Counted from the stretch's first letter, positions 36,673-44,610 are shown. The stretch is DNA of 64,000 nucleotides from Pseudomonadota bacterium (GCA_023386645.1 JAEWJI010000012.1:1-64000), one strand, 5' to 3'. Made by a program: numbers and translations. Notes: generated from the letters alone by a model not told the origin.

Positions 36673-37631
36673 CCGCTGCGTTCGCGGCGGCTCCGCCCGC
36701 CTTTGCTCCAGCGGATCAGGCCCTGGTCGATCTGCTGGATCACCTCGCGCGGCGTGATTACGCCTTCACCGCGCCCACGCCCTCGACCCACTCGCTGGTT
36801 TCGGAGCGGAAGGGACGGGCGCGGCCGGGCGACCTGCGTGACATCCTGGGCTGGAACCTGCCGTTCCGCGAGGCCGACCTACCCGCCGACCTGGGGCGGC
36901 TGCTACAGGCCGCCGAGGCGGTGGAGCGACAGGCCGACGGTTCGTGGCGGTGCCGCGTCCGGGTCGCCAGCCTGGACGGCCGTCTGCACGTCCACAGCGC
37001 GTTGGGCGAGGACCCGCACGCGGTCTTCCTGGGACCCGACAGCTACCGCTTCGTGCGCCTGCTGAAGTCCGTCCTGGGTCGTGACGCCCGTTTCGGTCGG
37101 GCGGTCGATATCGGCGCAGGCGCTGGCGTGGGGGCGCTGGCGCTCGCGGCCGCCGCCCCGGGAGCGGAGGTGTTCGCGGCGGACATCAATCCCGAGGCGC
37201 TGCGGTTCGCCGCTATCAACGCATCCCATGCGGGCCTGAACTTGGATCTTGCGGAAGGGGCGGGGCTGGACCCCGTCGCAGGAGTTTTCGACCTGATCGT
37301 CACCAACCCGCCCTACATCGCCGGCAGCGGCGGGCGGGTCTATCGCGACGGCGGAGGGGCGCTGGGCGCGGAGCTCTCGCTGAAATGGACCGCCGACGCC
37401 GTCGATCGCCTGGCGCCCGGCGGCCGGATGATCCTCTACACCGGCAGCGCCATCGTCGATGGTCGCGACGGGGTGCGCGAGGCTCTGGAGACGCTCGCGG
37501 TCGAGCGAAAGCTAGACCTGTCCTACGAAGAGATCGACCCCGACGTGTTCGGCTCGACTCTGCGCCAGTCCGCCTATCGAGAGGCGGAGCGGATCGCGGT
37601 CATTGGCGCGGTGCTGACGGCGCCGGTTTAA
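36669..37631 (+). CDS. SAM-dependent methyltransferase with NPPY motif
   Basis: 320 residues from a TTG start at 36669 that overlaps the previous stop; no ATG or GTG gives a complete domain. An N-terminal region of about 130 residues precedes a class I methyltransferase fold: VDIGAGAGVGALAL (SAM loop), EVFAADINPEAL (acidic residue) and FDLIVTNPPYIAG. The NPPY motif marks enzymes that methylate a planar nitrogen (HemK/PrmC-like, rRNA or small-molecule). Coupling to the diiron oxidase suggests a two-step modification pathway, which is inference. It converges with the next gene, overlapping by four bases. Confidence 0.82.
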   Translation: MTAAFAAAPPAFAPADQALVDLLDHLARRDYAFTAPTPSTHSLVSERKGRARPGDLRDILGWNLPFREADLPADLGRLLQAAEAVERQADGSWRCRVRVASLDGRLHVHSALGEDPHAVFLGPDSYRFVRLLKSVLGRDARFGRAVDIGAGAGVGALALAAAAPGAEVFAADINPEALRFAAINASHAGLNLDLAEGAGLDPVAGVFDLIVTNPPYIAGSGGRVYRDGGGALGAELSLKWTADAVDRLAPGGRMILYTGSAIVDGRDGVREALETLAVERKLDLSYEEIDPDVFGSTLRQSAYREAERIAVIGAVLTAPV

Positions 37632-37828
37632 CCCCAGGGCTTCTGGTAGATTTCGTCCCGGCGATCGTCAGCGCCCACAAGGCGACGGATTTCGTCCAAC
37701 AGTTCGGCATTGGTGCGCCGGACGCCCTGAGCGGGTTCCAGCAGACGACGGACCTCGGCCAGAGTCGAGGCGGATCCGTCGTCGTCATGGGCTGGCGAAG
37801 TTCGGACGACTTGGTCGGTGATGGCCAT
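37628..37828 (-). CDS. Small protein of unknown function
   Basis: 66 residues from the ATG at 37828, with GGGAG eight bases upstream. Acidic and hydrophilic, with a predicted helix (STLAEVRRLLEP, then NAELLDEIRRLVGADDRRDEI). No family is recognised. It lies after purL's end on the same strand and overlaps the stop of the convergent methyltransferase. A weak EcfG-type match, GGAAC-N16-CTTT, sits at 37879-37855 on the minus strand. Confidence 0.6.
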   Translation of the reverse strand: MAITDQVVRTSPAHDDDGSASTLAEVRRLLEPAQGVRRTNAELLDEIRRLVGADDRRDEIYQKPWG

Positions 37829-37904
37829 CAGAAAGCTCCCTGTGTTCCCACAGCAAAGCCTATCCACGGCCAAGGTTCCGGATCGCCGGTATCCCGGGCT
37901 CGGA

Positions 37905-40127
37905 TCAGACGCTGGCGCGGCCTTCGATCCAGTTGGGCAGCCAGGCCTCGTGCATCTCGCGCACGTGGGCGAGCGGAATGCGGAACAGGTCGCCCTCGGG
38001 GCCGCCAGACGCGAAGTCCAACCCTCGGGCGCGGCCGACCACCGAGGCGTGGAGGCCAGCCTCCTGAGCCTTGGCTATGATCTCGGCGGCGTCCTGAACC
38101 GCGACCAGATAGCGGCCCTGATCCTCGCCGAAGAGCAGGATGTGCGCATGGGTGGGGCTGGTGGCGTCCAGCTCGACGCCGCAGTCCGACGCCAGCGCCA
38201 TGTCCGCGGCCGCACCGATCAGCCCACCATCGGACAGGTCGTGGACGCAGGTCAGATCGCCAGCCTCGATCAGGCCGCGCACGAAATCGCCCGTCTTCCG
38301 TTCGAGCGCCAGGTTCACCGGAGGCGGAGCGCCGTCCTCGCGGCCGAGCACCTCGCGCAAATAAAGTGAGGCCCCGAGTTCGCCCACGGTCTCCCCGATC
38401 AGGACCAGGACGTCGCCCTCGCTCATTCCCCCGAAGCCGGCCGCCACGTCGTAGTTCGGCAGGAGGCCGACCGCGCCCACCGTCGGAGTGGGCGGAATGG
38501 CGACGCCGTTGGTCTCGTTATAGAGGCTGACGTTGCCGCTCACGACCGGGAAGTCGAGCGCGCGACAGGCCTCGGCCATGCCGTCGATGGCGCGCACGAT
38601 CTGGCCCATGATCTCGGGCCGTTGCGGGTTGCCGAAGTTCAGGTTGTCGGTGATGGCGACCGGGCGAGAGCCGACGGCCGTCAGGTTGCGCCAGGCTTCC
38701 GCGACCGCCTGCTTGCCGCCTTCGAAGGGATCGGCCTGAACGTAGCGGGGGGTGACGTCAGAGGTGACCGCCAGGCCCTTGTCCGTGCCGTGCACGCGGA
38801 TGACCCCGGCGTCCGCGCCGGTGGCCGAGTCGTGCAGGGTGTCGGCCATCACGTGGCGGTCGTACTGCTCCCAAATCCAGCGCTTGGACGCCATGTCCGG
38901 GCAGCAGACGACGCTCAGCACCGCGTCGGGCCAGCTTTCGGGGGCGGGGATGGTGGCGTGGGCCAGCCTGGGCTGCAGCTCCGGCTGCACCCAGGGCCGA
39001 TCATACAGGGGAGCATCGTCGAACAGCGGGGCCAGCGGCACGTCGCAGACGGTCTGGCCGTGATGTTTCAGGACCAGCCGGCCCGTGTCGGTGGTCCGGC
39101 CGATGACGGCGGCGTCCAGGCCCCATTTCTGGAAGATGCGGTAGCCGTCTTCCTCGCGGCCTGGCTTCAGGACGGCCAGCATCCGCTCCTGGCTTTCCGA
39201 CAGCATCATCTCATAGGCGGTCATGCCCTCTTCGCGCTGGGGCACGGCGTCCATGTTCAGCTCGACGCCGACGCCGCCCTTGCCCGCCATCTCGACGGAT
39301 GAGGAGGTCAGGCCAGCGGCGCCCATGTCTTGGATGGCGGCGACGGCGCCGGAGGCCATTAGTTCCAGAGTCGCCTCGATGAGCAGCTTCTCGGCGAAGG
39401 GGTCGCCAACCTGGACGGTCGGCCGCTTGGCCTCGGACTCGTCGTCGAACTCGGTCGAGGACATGGTGGCGCCGTGGATGCCGTCGCGGCCGGTCTTGGA
39501 GCCGAAATAGACCACCGACATGCCCGCGCCCGGCGCCGCCGAGTAGAAGATGCTGTCGGCCTTGGCCAGGCCCACGCACATGGCGTTGACCAGGATGTTG
39601 CCGTTGTAGCCTCGGTGAAAGTTGGTCTCGCCGCCGACCGTGGGCACGCCCACGCAGTTGCCGTATCCGCCAATGCCGGACACGACGCCCGACACCAGTC
39701 GCCGGGTCTTCTCGTGGCTCGGGTCGCCGAAGCGCAACGCGTTCAGCAGGGCCACCGGTCGGGCGCCCATGGTGAAGACGTCGCGCATGATCCCGCCCAC
39801 GCCCGTCGCCGCGCCCTGATAGGGCTCGATGAAGCTGGGGTGGTTATGGCTCTCCATCTTGAAGATGCAGGCGTCGCCGTCGTCGATGTCGATGACGCCC
39901 GCGTTCTCGCCCGGGCCGCAGATCACGCGCGGGCCCTTGGTCGGGAACTTGCCCAGGTGGATCTTGGACGATTTGTAGGAGCAGTGCTCCGACCACATCA
40001 CCGAGAAGACGCCCAACTCCACCTGGTTGGGCTCGCGCCCCAGGCGGTCGAGGACAACCTCGTATTCGTTCGGGGCCAGGCCGTACTCGGCGGCCAGTTC
40101 GGCCATGGTCTTCTGGGGCGCGCTCAT
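37905..40127 (-). CDS. purL: Phosphoribosylformylglycinamidine synthase subunit PurL
   Basis: 740 residues, the small form of PurL that works with PurS and PurQ to convert FGAR to FGAM in step four of purine synthesis. Visible: EHCSYKSSKIHLG near the N-terminus, NHPSFIEPYQGAATGVGGI (ATP site), GIGGYGNCVGVPTVGGE and QDMGAAGLTSSSVEMA. It lacks the fused glutaminase domain; purQ (41812-42474) and purS (44607-44843) supply the other subunits on the same strand, separated here by unrelated genes. The upstream region diverges from small acidic-protein genes. Confidence 0.97.
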   Translation of the reverse strand: MSAPQKTMAELAAEYGLAPNEYEVVLDRLGREPNQVELGVFSVMWSEHCSYKSSKIHLGKFPTKGPRVICGPGENAGVIDIDDGDACIFKMESHNHPSFIEPYQGAATGVGGIMRDVFTMGARPVALLNALRFGDPSHEKTRRLVSGVVSGIGGYGNCVGVPTVGGETNFHRGYNGNILVNAMCVGLAKADSIFYSAAPGAGMSVVYFGSKTGRDGIHGATMSSTEFDDESEAKRPTVQVGDPFAEKLLIEATLELMASGAVAAIQDMGAAGLTSSSVEMAGKGGVGVELNMDAVPQREEGMTAYEMMLSESQERMLAVLKPGREEDGYRIFQKWGLDAAVIGRTTDTGRLVLKHHGQTVCDVPLAPLFDDAPLYDRPWVQPELQPRLAHATIPAPESWPDAVLSVVCCPDMASKRWIWEQYDRHVMADTLHDSATGADAGVIRVHGTDKGLAVTSDVTPRYVQADPFEGGKQAVAEAWRNLTAVGSRPVAITDNLNFGNPQRPEIMGQIVRAIDGMAEACRALDFPVVSGNVSLYNETNGVAIPPTPTVGAVGLLPNYDVAAGFGGMSEGDVLVLIGETVGELGASLYLREVLGREDGAPPPVNLALERKTGDFVRGLIEAGDLTCVHDLSDGGLIGAAADMALASDCGVELDATSPTHAHILLFGEDQGRYLVAVQDAAEIIAKAQEAGLHASVVGRARGLDFASGGPEGDLFRIPLAHVREMHEAWLPNWIEGRASV

Positions 40128-40168
40128 GGTCGGGGCTTCTAGCCTCGCGCACGGCGTCTGTCAGCGAC

Positions 40169-40195
40169 GGAACGTCCGAGGCCGCCAACGCGCTT
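40169..40195 (+). promoter_or_regulatory. Candidate EcfG-type stress promoter
   Basis: GGAAC (40169-40173), 17 bases, CGCTT (40191-40195): the same spacing and one-mismatch -10 as the site at 28572. Predicted start near 40202, about 20 bases before the ATG at 40223. Confidence 0.45.
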
Positions 40196-40222
40196 TCTGT
40201 TCAGGCCAACAGGAGACAGCCC

Positions 40223-40426
40223 ATGACCGACCAGTCCATCGATCCCGCCGCCACTCCCGAGGATGACGCGACCCCCGAGATCGCGGCGGACGACGCCGGC
40301 GCGTCGGCTATCGCCGAACGGGCGCACCGCACCCAGGACGCGGGTCCCGACGCTGCGCGGGGAGGCAACGCGAGCGGGATCGATGACCATCAGGCCCAGA
40401 CCGGCATGGAAGGGGAGGGCGTCTGA
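40223..40426 (+). CDS. Small acidic, probably disordered protein
   Basis: 67 residues with AGGAGA eight bases before the ATG. Rich in Asp, Glu, Ala and Gly, with no hydrophobic core (TDQSIDPAATPEDDATPE). No family is recognised. It overlaps the next gene by one base (TGATG), and the two are probably induced together from the stress-type promoter upstream. Confidence 0.65.
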   Translation: MTDQSIDPAATPEDDATPEIAADDAGASAIAERAHRTQDAGPDAARGGNASGIDDHQAQTGMEGEGV

Positions 40427-40692
40427 TGGCTCGCACCCCCGCCGAAACCATGCCGTCGCCGGACGACGGCCAGCAGATGGACCGATCCAACGACCCGGCC
40501 GAGACCGCGGCGATGGACGCCGCCGGACCGGCGGTCGCGATGAGCAGCACGCGCCAGCGACTGACCGGCTCGGCGATGGGCGTGGGCAGCGTCGAATACG
40601 ACGACCCCGGAGCCTACGAGATCGGCATGCCCCGGGACGTTCAGGACGAACCCGTCACGGACGATCCCCCGCCGCCGTCGGCCGAGCGGTGA
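40426..40692 (+). CDS. Small hydrophilic protein coupled to the preceding gene
   Basis: 88 residues; the ATG overlaps the previous TGA. Rich in Asp, Pro, Ser and Met, low in hydrophobics (DDGQQMDRSNDPAETAAMDA), and likely disordered. No family is recognised. Its last 38 bases overlap the end of the convergent tryptophan-rich membrane-protein gene. Confidence 0.6.
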   Translation: MARTPAETMPSPDDGQQMDRSNDPAETAAMDAAGPAVAMSSTRQRLTGSAMGVGSVEYDDPGAYEIGMPRDVQDEPVTDDPPPPSAER

Positions 40693-41476
40693 CATCTCCC
40701 CTGCGGCTGAGCCGCAGGGACAGGATCACGCCCACGACCAGGATCAGCGCCGCGGCGCCCAGGGCGGTGAACGCCAGGGCGCCGTTGCGCTCCTGCTCGG
40801 CCCCGAACACCCCCGTCAGACCCCACGCGATCGGAAGCGAATAGGCCAGCAGACGGGTGCGCCAGGTCACGAAGACGGCCATCGCCGTCACGAACGCCAC
40901 CCCCAGCATCGCCCAGGCGGTTGGCGAGAGGGCGTCGGGCAGCTGTCCGTTTCCGGTCACCACAGTGATGATGTTCACCACCGATGCAATGGTCAGCCAT
41001 CCCGCCAGCAGGCCCAGCGGCCAGGCGGTCATCCACCTGTCCCGGTCACGAGATGGGAGCTCCGCGACCAGCCGTGCATGGACCAGGAGTGGTGCAATCA
41101 GGGCCATCGCACCGCTGACGATCAGCACGATCGTGGCCCATTCCACGTCAAAGGCCATGGCCGGGATCCACCACCCGATGCACAGGAGGGCGATCACCGA
41201 TGGCCAGCCGAACCGATGGATCATCTCGCTCTCCCCGGTCTGGGGCAGGACTTGGCGCACGGCGTAGACCAGCAGCCAGGTGTAGATCACGCCCCAGATC
41301 GAGAAGGCCCATCCCGCGACCCGTAAAGTGGCGTCACTGTCGGCCGAGAACTCCTGGGTAGTCTGGCCCCAGCCGGTCAGGGCTTGCCACTGGCCGATCA
41401 CGACCGCGAAGATGGCGCAAGCCAGGACGATCAGGCGGCGGGTTCTGTCGGCCGGGGATGCACGAACGATGGACAT
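40655..41476 (-). CDS. Tryptophan-rich membrane protein, TspO/MBR-like
   Basis: 273 residues from the ATG at 41476 with about seven to eight hydrophobic helices and repeated tryptophans (IGQWQALTGWGQTT, GWAFSIWGVIYTWLLVY, IGWWIPAM, MTAWPLGLLAGW). This fits the longer tryptophan-rich sensory-protein relatives of TspO/MBR, which bind porphyrins or similar lipophilic molecules. The call is tentative, based on composition and helix pattern. Its 3' end overlaps a convergent small gene by 38 bases. Confidence 0.6.
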   Translation of the reverse strand: MSIVRASPADRTRRLIVLACAIFAVVIGQWQALTGWGQTTQEFSADSDATLRVAGWAFSIWGVIYTWLLVYAVRQVLPQTGESEMIHRFGWPSVIALLCIGWWIPAMAFDVEWATIVLIVSGAMALIAPLLVHARLVAELPSRDRDRWMTAWPLGLLAGWLTIASVVNIITVVTGNGQLPDALSPTAWAMLGVAFVTAMAVFVTWRTRLLAYSLPIAWGLTGVFGAEQERNGALAFTALGAAALILVVGVILSLRLSRRGDVTARPTAAGDRP

Positions 41477-41506
41477 GCGACGCGGGTCTCCATGGTGAAG
41501 GTTTAG

Positions 41507-41531
41507 GGAACCGGCCGCGGCCCGCGCGGTT
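41507..41531 (+). promoter_or_regulatory. Candidate EcfG-type stress promoter
   Basis: GGAAC (41507-41511), 16 bases, GGTT (41528-41531), one mismatch. It also forms an inverted repeat GGAACCG...CGGTTCC (41507-41533), so it could be an operator. Located 28 bases before the small acidic gene at 41559. Confidence 0.4.
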
Positions 41532-41558
41532 CCATTCCCAACATCCAGGGAGACGACC

Positions 41559-41783
41559 ATGGCCGACGCGCCAACCGAGAAGCCGACCTTCGAAACCGAC
41601 GAAGTCAGCGCCAGCCGCGCCCGCGAGCAAGGCTTGGGCGTCGGCGAGCGCGAACTGAACGCCCAGCGCGATCCCGGCGGTGTCCGCACCGGCGATGATT
41701 CGGATGAGGATGATGTCAGCGTGGTCGATGGCGACCAGGTCTTCGAGCGCGATACCGCCGTTCAGGGCGCGTCGGAGCGCTAA
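41559..41783 (+). CDS. Small acidic, probably disordered protein
   Basis: 74 residues with CAGGGAG before the ATG. Strongly acidic near the C-terminus (TGDDSDEDDVSVVDGDQVFE) and rich in Glu/Arg earlier. No family is recognised. Like the pair at 40223-40692 it follows a GGAAC promoter-like site, suggesting a shared stress regulon. It converges on purQ, with 28 bases between the stop codons. Confidence 0.6.
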   Translation: MADAPTEKPTFETDEVSASRAREQGLGVGERELNAQRDPGGVRTGDDSDEDDVSVVDGDQVFERDTAVQGASER

Positions 41784-41827
41784 GACGCCTTAGGCAGCGG
41801 CCATGGACGCCTTAGGCAGCGGCCATG
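41784..41827. repeat. 22-base tandem duplication across the purQ stop
   Basis: Two exact, adjacent 22-base copies (41784-41805 and 41806-41827), each beginning GACGCCTTAGGCAGC. On the minus strand each reads ATG GCC GCT GCC TAA, the last codons of purQ plus its stop, so the second set lies untranslated after the gene. It looks like replication slippage. Confidence 0.9.
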
Positions 41828-42474
41828 ATGCTGCGGAAAAGGACCGCACCATCGGCGGAGCCGAGCTCGGCTTCAAAGGCCCTGTCCGGGTGAGGCATCA
41901 TTCCCAGGACGTTGCCGCGCGCGTTCTGAAGGCCGGCGATGTCTCCGACCGAGCCATTGGGGTTGTCCACGTACCGGAACACGACCTGTCCGTCGCCTTC
42001 GATGCGCGCGAGGGTTTCGGGGTCGGCGAAGTAGTTTCCGTCGCCGTTGCCCTGGGTCATCACCACCTCGCGCTGGCCCTGATAGCCGGCGGTGAATCGG
42101 GTCTGGCCGTTGGCGATCTCGAGCGTGATCGGCTTGCAGACGTATTTGAGCCCGGCGTTCCTCAGCAGGGCGCCCGGCAGCATTCCGGCCTCGCACAAAA
42201 TCTGGAAGCCGTTGCAGATGCCGAGCACGGCGACACCGTCGTCGGCGGCCTTTCTCACCGCCTGCATGATCGGCGACTGGGCCGCCATGGCCCCGCACCG
42301 CAGATAGTCGCCGTAGGAGAAGCCGCCCGGCAGGACGATCAGATCCAGGCCATCCGGCAGTTCGGTCTCCTGATGCCAGACCATCTCCACCCGCTCCCCG
42401 GTCGATCGCTCCACCGCGACCTTGCAGTCGCGATCGCAGTTGGATCCCGGGAAGACGATAACGGCGGCGCTCAT
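41812..42474 (-). CDS. purQ: Phosphoribosylformylglycinamidine synthase subunit PurQ
   Basis: 220 residues from the ATG at 42474. It is the glutaminase subunit that supplies ammonia to PurL. Catalytic Cys87 is in LGICNGFQ; the His-Glu pair lies in MMPHPDRAFE near the C-terminus; the early VFPGSNCDRD motif is typical of PurQ. The last codons and stop are duplicated in tandem. It is separated from purS by a regulator block on the other strand, so it probably has its own promoter. Confidence 0.97.
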   Translation of the reverse strand: MSAAVIVFPGSNCDRDCKVAVERSTGERVEMVWHQETELPDGLDLIVLPGGFSYGDYLRCGAMAAQSPIMQAVRKAADDGVAVLGICNGFQILCEAGMLPGALLRNAGLKYVCKPITLEIANGQTRFTAGYQGQREVVMTQGNGDGNYFADPETLARIEGDGQVVFRYVDNPNGSVGDIAGLQNARGNVLGMMPHPDRAFEAELGSADGAVLFRSIMAAA

Positions 42475-42555
42475 GGCGCGGGCGTTTAGCAAGGATTGAG
42501 CACGGTGTCAGGATCGCTTGATTGACGAACGCCGACCCTCAAGCATCATCGACTC

Positions 42556-42969
42556 ATGATCCGCTCCGTCGTCACCGCCGGTCTGACGCTTGCCCTGGGC
42601 GGCTTCGGGCTGGCCTGGCTGGAGATGCAGCACGCGACGCAGGCGATCGCACCAGAGGTCTATGTGGCCTTGGTCGCCGCCGTATTCGCCGGCGGCGGGA
42701 TATGGTTGGGCTGGCGCCTGGCCGCGCGGCGACAGGGGCCGCAGTTCGTACGCAACCAGGCGGCGGTCGCGTCTCTGGGGCTGACCGGCCAAGAGATGCG
42801 AGTGCTCGGTGAACTGGCCACGGGTCGAGCGAACAAGGAGATTGCGCGCGCGCTCGGGCTGTCGCCCAACACCATAAAGACTCACCTAGTCAACCTGTTC
42901 TCCAAGCTGGGCGCGTCGACGCGAACCGAGGCGGTGATGCGGGCGCGGGAGCTAAGCCTTATCCCCTGA
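42556..42969 (+). CDS. Membrane-anchored LuxR-type regulator
   Basis: 137 residues: two hydrophobic helices (about 5-25 and 33-52) followed by a LuxR/FixJ-type helix-turn-helix (GLTGQEMRVLGELATGRANK, then EIARALGLSPNTIKTHL). There is no receiver or autoinducer domain, so this is a DNA-binding domain tethered to the membrane. Ninety-seven bases downstream is a DUF4199 membrane-protein gene, itself coupled to a further small gene; such pairs may work as a membrane sensor and regulator. The target genes are unknown. Confidence 0.85.
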   Translation: MIRSVVTAGLTLALGGFGLAWLEMQHATQAIAPEVYVALVAAVFAGGGIWLGWRLAARRQGPQFVRNQAAVASLGLTGQEMRVLGELATGRANKEIARALGLSPNTIKTHLVNLFSKLGASTRTEAVMRARELSLIP

Positions 42970-43065
42970 TTGGAGGATCGCGGCGAATTCACCCGTTCGG
43001 GCGATAGGAAAGGGCGGCGCGCAGCGGGCAGGCTTCACGCATCGCTTTCGCAGAGGGAGGCCGCG

Positions 43066-43599
43066 ATGGTTCGCATCATCCTGATCTACGGCGTTGTCGC
43101 CGGGCTCATAATTATCGCCGGCGTGATCGGCACGGTCGCCGCTTCGGGCGGGGAGCCCCATGGCAACGTCTGGCTGGGTTACCTGATCATGCTGCTGGGC
43201 ATGTCGGCAGTCTTCATGGGGGTGAAGCGACACCGGGACCAGAATCGGGGCGGGGTGATCAGATTCCTGCCCGCCCTGGGCGTGGGGCTCGGCATCGCCC
43301 TGTTCGCCTCCTTGGCCTACGTCCTGGTCTGGGAAATCTATCTGGCGGCGACCGACTACGCCTTCATCGAAACCTATACGGCGGCGACGCTTGAAGCGCG
43401 ACGGGCGGAAGGTCTGTCGGACGAGGCCTATCGCCAACTGGAAGACCGGATGCGGGCCATGGTCGAAACCTATCAGTCCCCGCTGTATCGCCTGCCGATG
43501 ACTTTTTCCGAGATCTTCCCGGTAGGTCTGCTGGTTTCGATCGTCAGCGCCATCCTCCTGCGCAACAGCCGCTTCTTGCCGGCGAGGTCCCGGGCGTGA
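43066..43599 (+). CDS. DUF4199-type membrane protein
   Basis: 177 residues from the ATG at 43066 with GAGGGAGG upstream. Four hydrophobic helices (about 3-22, 33-52, 70-92 and 150-167) surround an amphipathic, charged segment (TLEARRAEGLSDEAYRQLED). The layout matches DUF4199 proteins, whose function is unknown. It follows a membrane-anchored LuxR gene and ends in a GTGA overlap with the frameshifted gene downstream, giving a three-gene unit. Confidence 0.75.
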   Translation: MVRIILIYGVVAGLIIIAGVIGTVAASGGEPHGNVWLGYLIMLLGMSAVFMGVKRHRDQNRGGVIRFLPALGVGLGIALFASLAYVLVWEIYLAATDYAFIETYTAATLEARRAEGLSDEAYRQLEDRMRAMVETYQSPLYRLPMTFSEIFPVGLLVSIVSAILLRNSRFLPARSRA

Positions 43600-43950
43600 G
43601 CGAGGAATTCGACAGGGTGTTCCAGGCCCTGCGCGAGATCATGCTTGCGGAGGCTCAGGGGCTGTTGGTGACTCGGGATTCACCGGGAGATTTGGTCGTC
43701 CGCACACCAGGCAGGGAGAAGCGAGAAACCGGGCTGGTTCGGGACCGTGACCATCAAGAAGAGCTATGTGGCCTTCCATCTGATGCCGCTGTACGTCCAG
43801 CCGGATTTGGCGATCGACATATCGCCGGAGCTGACGCGGCGCCGCCAAGGCAAGACCTGCTTCAACTTCAAGAAGGTCGAGCCAGACCTGTTCGACCAAT
43901 TGGCGGTCCTGACCGCCCGGGCTCGAGCCTCGACCGACGCGGGCGCCTGA
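43596..43950 (+). pseudogene. Frameshifted small conserved gene
   Basis: A GTG start at 43596 overlaps the DUF4199 stop. Frame one gives a proper N-terminus (SEEFDRVFQALREIM, then LLVTRDSPGDLVV); the expected continuation, KPGWFGTVTIKKSYVAFHLM and GKTCFNFKKVEPDLF, lies in the +1 frame from about 43726 to the stop at 43950. One extra base between about 43708 and 43726 would explain the break. Joined, it would be a protein of about 118 residues like the small conserved proteins carrying an IKKxYVxFHLMPVY core. It may be a real mutation, a sequencing error or programmed shifting; the first two are more likely. Confidence 0.75.
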
Positions 43951-43953
43951 ACC

Positions 43954-44418
43954 TCAGCCCTTGTTCTCGTAGGTCGCGGTGATCTGCGCCTTGGCGAGGG
44001 TGTGGAAGTGCAGGTTGAAGCCGAACTTGGCGCCGGAATCCTCGGGCGTGACCGGCAGGCTGTCCACGTCGACGGCGAAGACGGTGAAGATGTAGCGGTG
44101 CGGACCGTGGCCCGGAGGCGGGGCGGCGCCGCCGAAGCCGGGTTCGCCGTAATCGGTGCGGCCTTCGACCGCGCCAGCCGGGATCGGTCCGCCTGTAGGG
44201 ATTTCGGTGACGTCGGCCGGGATGTTGGCGACCGTCCAATGCCAGAAGCCGGAGCCGGTCGGCGCATCCGGGTCGTAGCAGGTGATGGCGTAGCTCTTCG
44301 TCCCCTCGGGCGCGCCCGACCATTTCAGATGCGGCGAGGTGTTCCCCCTGGCCTGCACCTGGGCGTCCGGCAGGAGGCCGCCATCGGTGATGTCGTTGGA
44401 GGTGAGGGTGAAGGTCAT
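43954..44418 (-). CDS. YbhB/YbcL (PEBP) family protein
   Basis: 154 residues of the phosphatidylethanolamine-binding/Raf-kinase-inhibitor-like family. Diagnostic segments: GNTSPHLKWSGAPEGTKSYA, CYDPDAPTGSGFWHWTVANI and GPHRYIFTVFAVD. No signal peptide is seen, so probably cytoplasmic. Small ligand binding is likely, but bacterial roles are poorly known. It converges with the frameshifted gene, with three bases between, and lies downstream of the purC-purS unit. Confidence 0.92.
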   Translation of the reverse strand: MTFTLTSNDITDGGLLPDAQVQARGNTSPHLKWSGAPEGTKSYAITCYDPDAPTGSGFWHWTVANIPADVTEIPTGGPIPAGAVEGRTDYGEPGFGGAAPPPGHGPHRYIFTVFAVDVDSLPVTPEDSGAKFGFNLHFHTLAKAQITATYENKG

Positions 44419-44478
44419 CGGCGGCTCCCGCTGTCGGTCGAGCCAGCCTTACGCGCGACGGCGCAGGTCGTCACCGGT

Positions 44479-44610
44479 CTAATGGGCCGCGTCCTTGGCC
44501 GCCTGGGTGAAGGCGCTGTCGTCCATCAGCCCGCCGGCCAGGGCGCCGGCGAAGACCAGGCAGCTGACCAGTACGAACAGGGCGACCAGCAGCTTGCCGA
44601 TCCGGTTCAC
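44479..44610 (-). CDS. 43-residue single-helix membrane protein coupled to purS
   Basis: A GTG start at 44610 overlaps the purS stop (GTGA). The protein is a short basic start (NRIGK), one hydrophobic helix (LLVALFVLVSCLVFAGALAG) and a short acidic tail. No family is recognised. Coupling to a purine gene is clear from the overlap; why a membrane peptide should sit there is not. Confidence 0.6.
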   Translation of the reverse strand: MNRIGKLLVALFVLVSCLVFAGALAGGLMDDSAFTQAAKDAAH

